From Rhodanobacter sp. UBA5168 (GTDB lineage: Bacteria > Pseudomonadota > Gammaproteobacteria > Xanthomonadales > Rhodanobacteraceae), in NCBI GenBank assembly GCA_002413455.1, contig DHXA01000079.1:1-13612 (forward strand): a DNA stretch of 13,612 nt. Direction: 5' to 3'. A program made the translations under genes and the position numbers. Under the pieces are notes generated by a model. That model was given only the letters and a program-made list of their open reading frames with translations. It searched no databases and had not been told where the DNA came from. Each line of letters opens with the position of its first letter. Positions within the stretch are counted from its first letter, which is position 1. Shown here one piece after another: positions 13,393 through 13,612 of the stretch.

Positions 13393-13612
13393 ATCGCCGC
13401 CGAGGCTGATGAGGTGATGGCCGGCGTCCAGCGCGTCGCCCACCGCCTGCTTGATCAGATCGCAGGGATCGGAGATGCCATCGAACGGGATGTCCCCCGA
13501 GCGACAAGCCGGCCCGTCGCGCGGAAATCGATGCCTGTTTCGTTCCACAGGCGGCACGCCTCGGATTGCAATTCGCGGCGGATATACGCAGGCTTCCCTC
13601 CTTCATGAAGGA
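13393..13612 (-). pseudogene. Truncated, frame-broken ureohydrolase (agmatinase/arginase family) remnant
   Basis: Read from the right edge leftward, 13610 to about 13499 encodes KPAYIRRELQSEA, CRLWNETGIDF and GRLVA. In another frame, 13497-13393 encodes GDIPFDGISDPCDLIKQAVG and then DALDAGHHLISLGGD. Together they match the N-terminal third of agmatinase/arginase-family ureohydrolases, which cleave guanidino compounds to urea. The switch occurs at a run of five G (minus strand, 13494-13498), where one missing base would restore the frame. Homology stops right after SLGGD, before the metal-binding histidine and the rest of the catalytic domain, so the gene is also cut off at its 3' side. The 5' end lies outside the window. 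The run could hide a sequencing error, but the truncation would remain. Confidence 0.68.

Overview
The window reads as chromosome from a high-GC gammaproteobacterium. The strong G/C bias at third codon positions, a DUF3016 protein, a REP-associated tyrosine transposase with GTGTCAG-type intergenic repeats, a Pal/OmpA-type lipoprotein and a bacterial thiopurine methyltransferase together suggest Xanthomonadales, perhaps the Rhodanobacter/Dyella group. This placement is an inference from gene content; no rRNA or other marker gene is present. I see no tRNA, rRNA, CRISPR array, phage module or complete insertion sequence.

Layout, left to right. Positions 10-930 hold a RAYT gene whose 3' end, stop codon included, is tandemly duplicated just downstream. 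Positions 1063-3291 hold a row of small plus-strand genes: a STAS-domain protein lacking the usual phospho-acceptor serine, a 93-residue helical protein of unknown function, a class I methyltransferase and a GNAT acetyltransferase. Positions 3615-5449 hold an exported transglutaminase-like/TPR protein and a thiopurine methyltransferase, separated by a REP-like element. Positions 5677-6279 encode an OmpA-domain lipoprotein with a hairpin over its ribosome-binding site and a 32-bp perfect palindrome behind it. On the minus strand, 8576-6634 is a two-gene unit: an AraC/GyrI-like regulator followed by an exported alpha/beta hydrolase. Then come a PhzF-family protein starting at TTG (9002-9838), a second REP-like element, an exported YciI-like protein (10028-10510), a candidate 51-residue minus-strand ORF and a DUF3016 protein (10817-11332).

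The clearest regulatory unit is at 11393-13154. A TetR-family repressor diverges from a glutathione S-transferase-like gene followed by a YCII-like gene, and a TATGTT-N4-AACATA inverted repeat in the shared intergenic region is the likely operator. The window ends in decayed sequence: a frame-broken remnant of a DUF4097-type protein (+) next to a truncated, frame-broken ureohydrolase (agmatinase/arginase) remnant (-) that runs off the right edge.

Most genes look like independent accessory or housekeeping functions. I do not see a multi-gene defence or biosynthetic system. The parts most worth a second look are the RAYT with its candidate target repeats, the serine-less STAS protein, the TetR/GST/YCII unit and the decayed right end.
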